A DNA stretch of 32,207 nt from an uncultured Bacteroidales bacterium (GTDB lineage Bacteria > Bacteroidota > Bacteroidia > Bacteroidales > Paludibacteraceae), in the NCBI GenBank assembly GCA_946617165.1, contig CAMOJP010000016.1, positions 1 through 32,207 on the forward strand, read 5' to 3'. Of this stretch, positions 32,075 through 32,207 are shown one piece after another (the stretch's first letter is position 1; every line of letters starts with the position of its first letter). The notes under the pieces are model-generated. The model saw only the letters and a list, made by a program, of their open reading frames with translations. It did no database searches and had not been told where the DNA came from. Position numbers and translations under genes: made by a program.

Positions 32075-32107
32075 AAAAAGTCGTGCAAACTTTGCGCGAC
32101 TTTTTTT
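32075..32107 (+). terminator. Strong intrinsic terminator closing the accessory operon
   Basis: Arms 32075-32086 and 32094-32105 pair over 12 positions (one G-T pair) around a 7-base loop. They are followed by a run of T to 32107. Five A-T pairs at the base of the stem also allow action on the minus strand. Confidence 0.8.
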
Positions 32108-32119
32108 ATAAAAAAAATG

Positions 32120-32150
32120 TTGTGTATGTGGAAAAATAGTATTATCTTTG
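32120..32150 (+). promoter_or_regulatory. Promoter for a gene or RNA beyond the window end
   Basis: TTG (32120-32122) and TATCTTTG (32143-32150) have a 20-base spacer and match the Bacteroidota consensus. The following bases to 32207 hold no recognisable start. They include a 20-base segment (32183-32202) also found at 16997-17016. Confidence 0.65.
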
Positions 32151-32207
32151 CTCCGAAATGGGTTGTTCCTTTTTGGACGTGGAAGGGAACAAGCTAAGCG
32201 GAGAGAG

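Noticed and set aside
31961..32197. A 78-residue protein starting at TTG 31961
   Set aside because: Only the first 35 or so residues look protein-like (one Sel1 repeat). The rest is translated from the terminator and the next promoter.

Overview
The window reads as chromosomal DNA of a Bacteroidales bacterium (phylum Bacteroidota). The evidence is type IX secretion (T9SS) C-terminal sorting domains, a PorP/SprF-family protein, lipoproteins with Bacteroidota-style lipoboxes, and promoters of the Bacteroidota sigma-factor type (TTTG, about 20 bases, TAnnTTTG). I cannot name the genus from sequence alone.

Bases 1-12543 (+) are a secretion/surface region of moderate GC. It holds the 3' part of a large T9SS cargo protein, a small signal-peptide protein, and then, behind its own terminator-promoter cassette, a 2424-residue cargo with an IgGFc-binding-like N-terminus, about 15 Cys-Asp-Ser repeats and a sorting domain. 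That gene overlaps by one base with an outer-membrane beta-barrel gene. A bidirectional terminator closes the unit.

Bases 12595-16319 (-) form a three-gene leftward operon with a clear promoter at 16345-16376: an alpha/beta-hydrolase lipoprotein, a PorP/SprF protein with a TTG start, and a 5'-nucleotidase lipoprotein.

Bases 16320-17619 hold no convincing protein gene but much structure: a compact four-armed foldback (16391-16509), a leftward promoter that would transcribe it, three copies of a TTTATACAAG motif forming hairpins, A-tracts phased every 11 bases, several related promoter/terminator modules, and a structured RNA of about 280 bases with its own promoter and terminator.

Bases 17620-31908 (+) are visibly more AT-rich and form an apparent operon that I think is the most interesting content. 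In order: a WG-repeat protein, a periplasmic vWA protein, a lipoprotein/membrane linker, a tubulin/FtsZ-superfamily protein (Tubulin_2 type), a giant membrane-anchored protein carrying an intact papain-type catalytic set, a small lipoprotein, two membrane proteins, a second shorter tubulin-like paralogue lacking about 400 internal residues, and a single-pass membrane protein. Tubulin-like plus vWA gene pairs have been described before as putative membrane-remodelling systems. The papain fusion, the paired long and short tubulins and the trans-envelope linker look like a distinct Bacteroidales version. Its function (remodelling, envelope stress, or defence) is not decided by the sequence.

The window ends with a Sel1-repeat remnant, a strong terminator and a new promoter.
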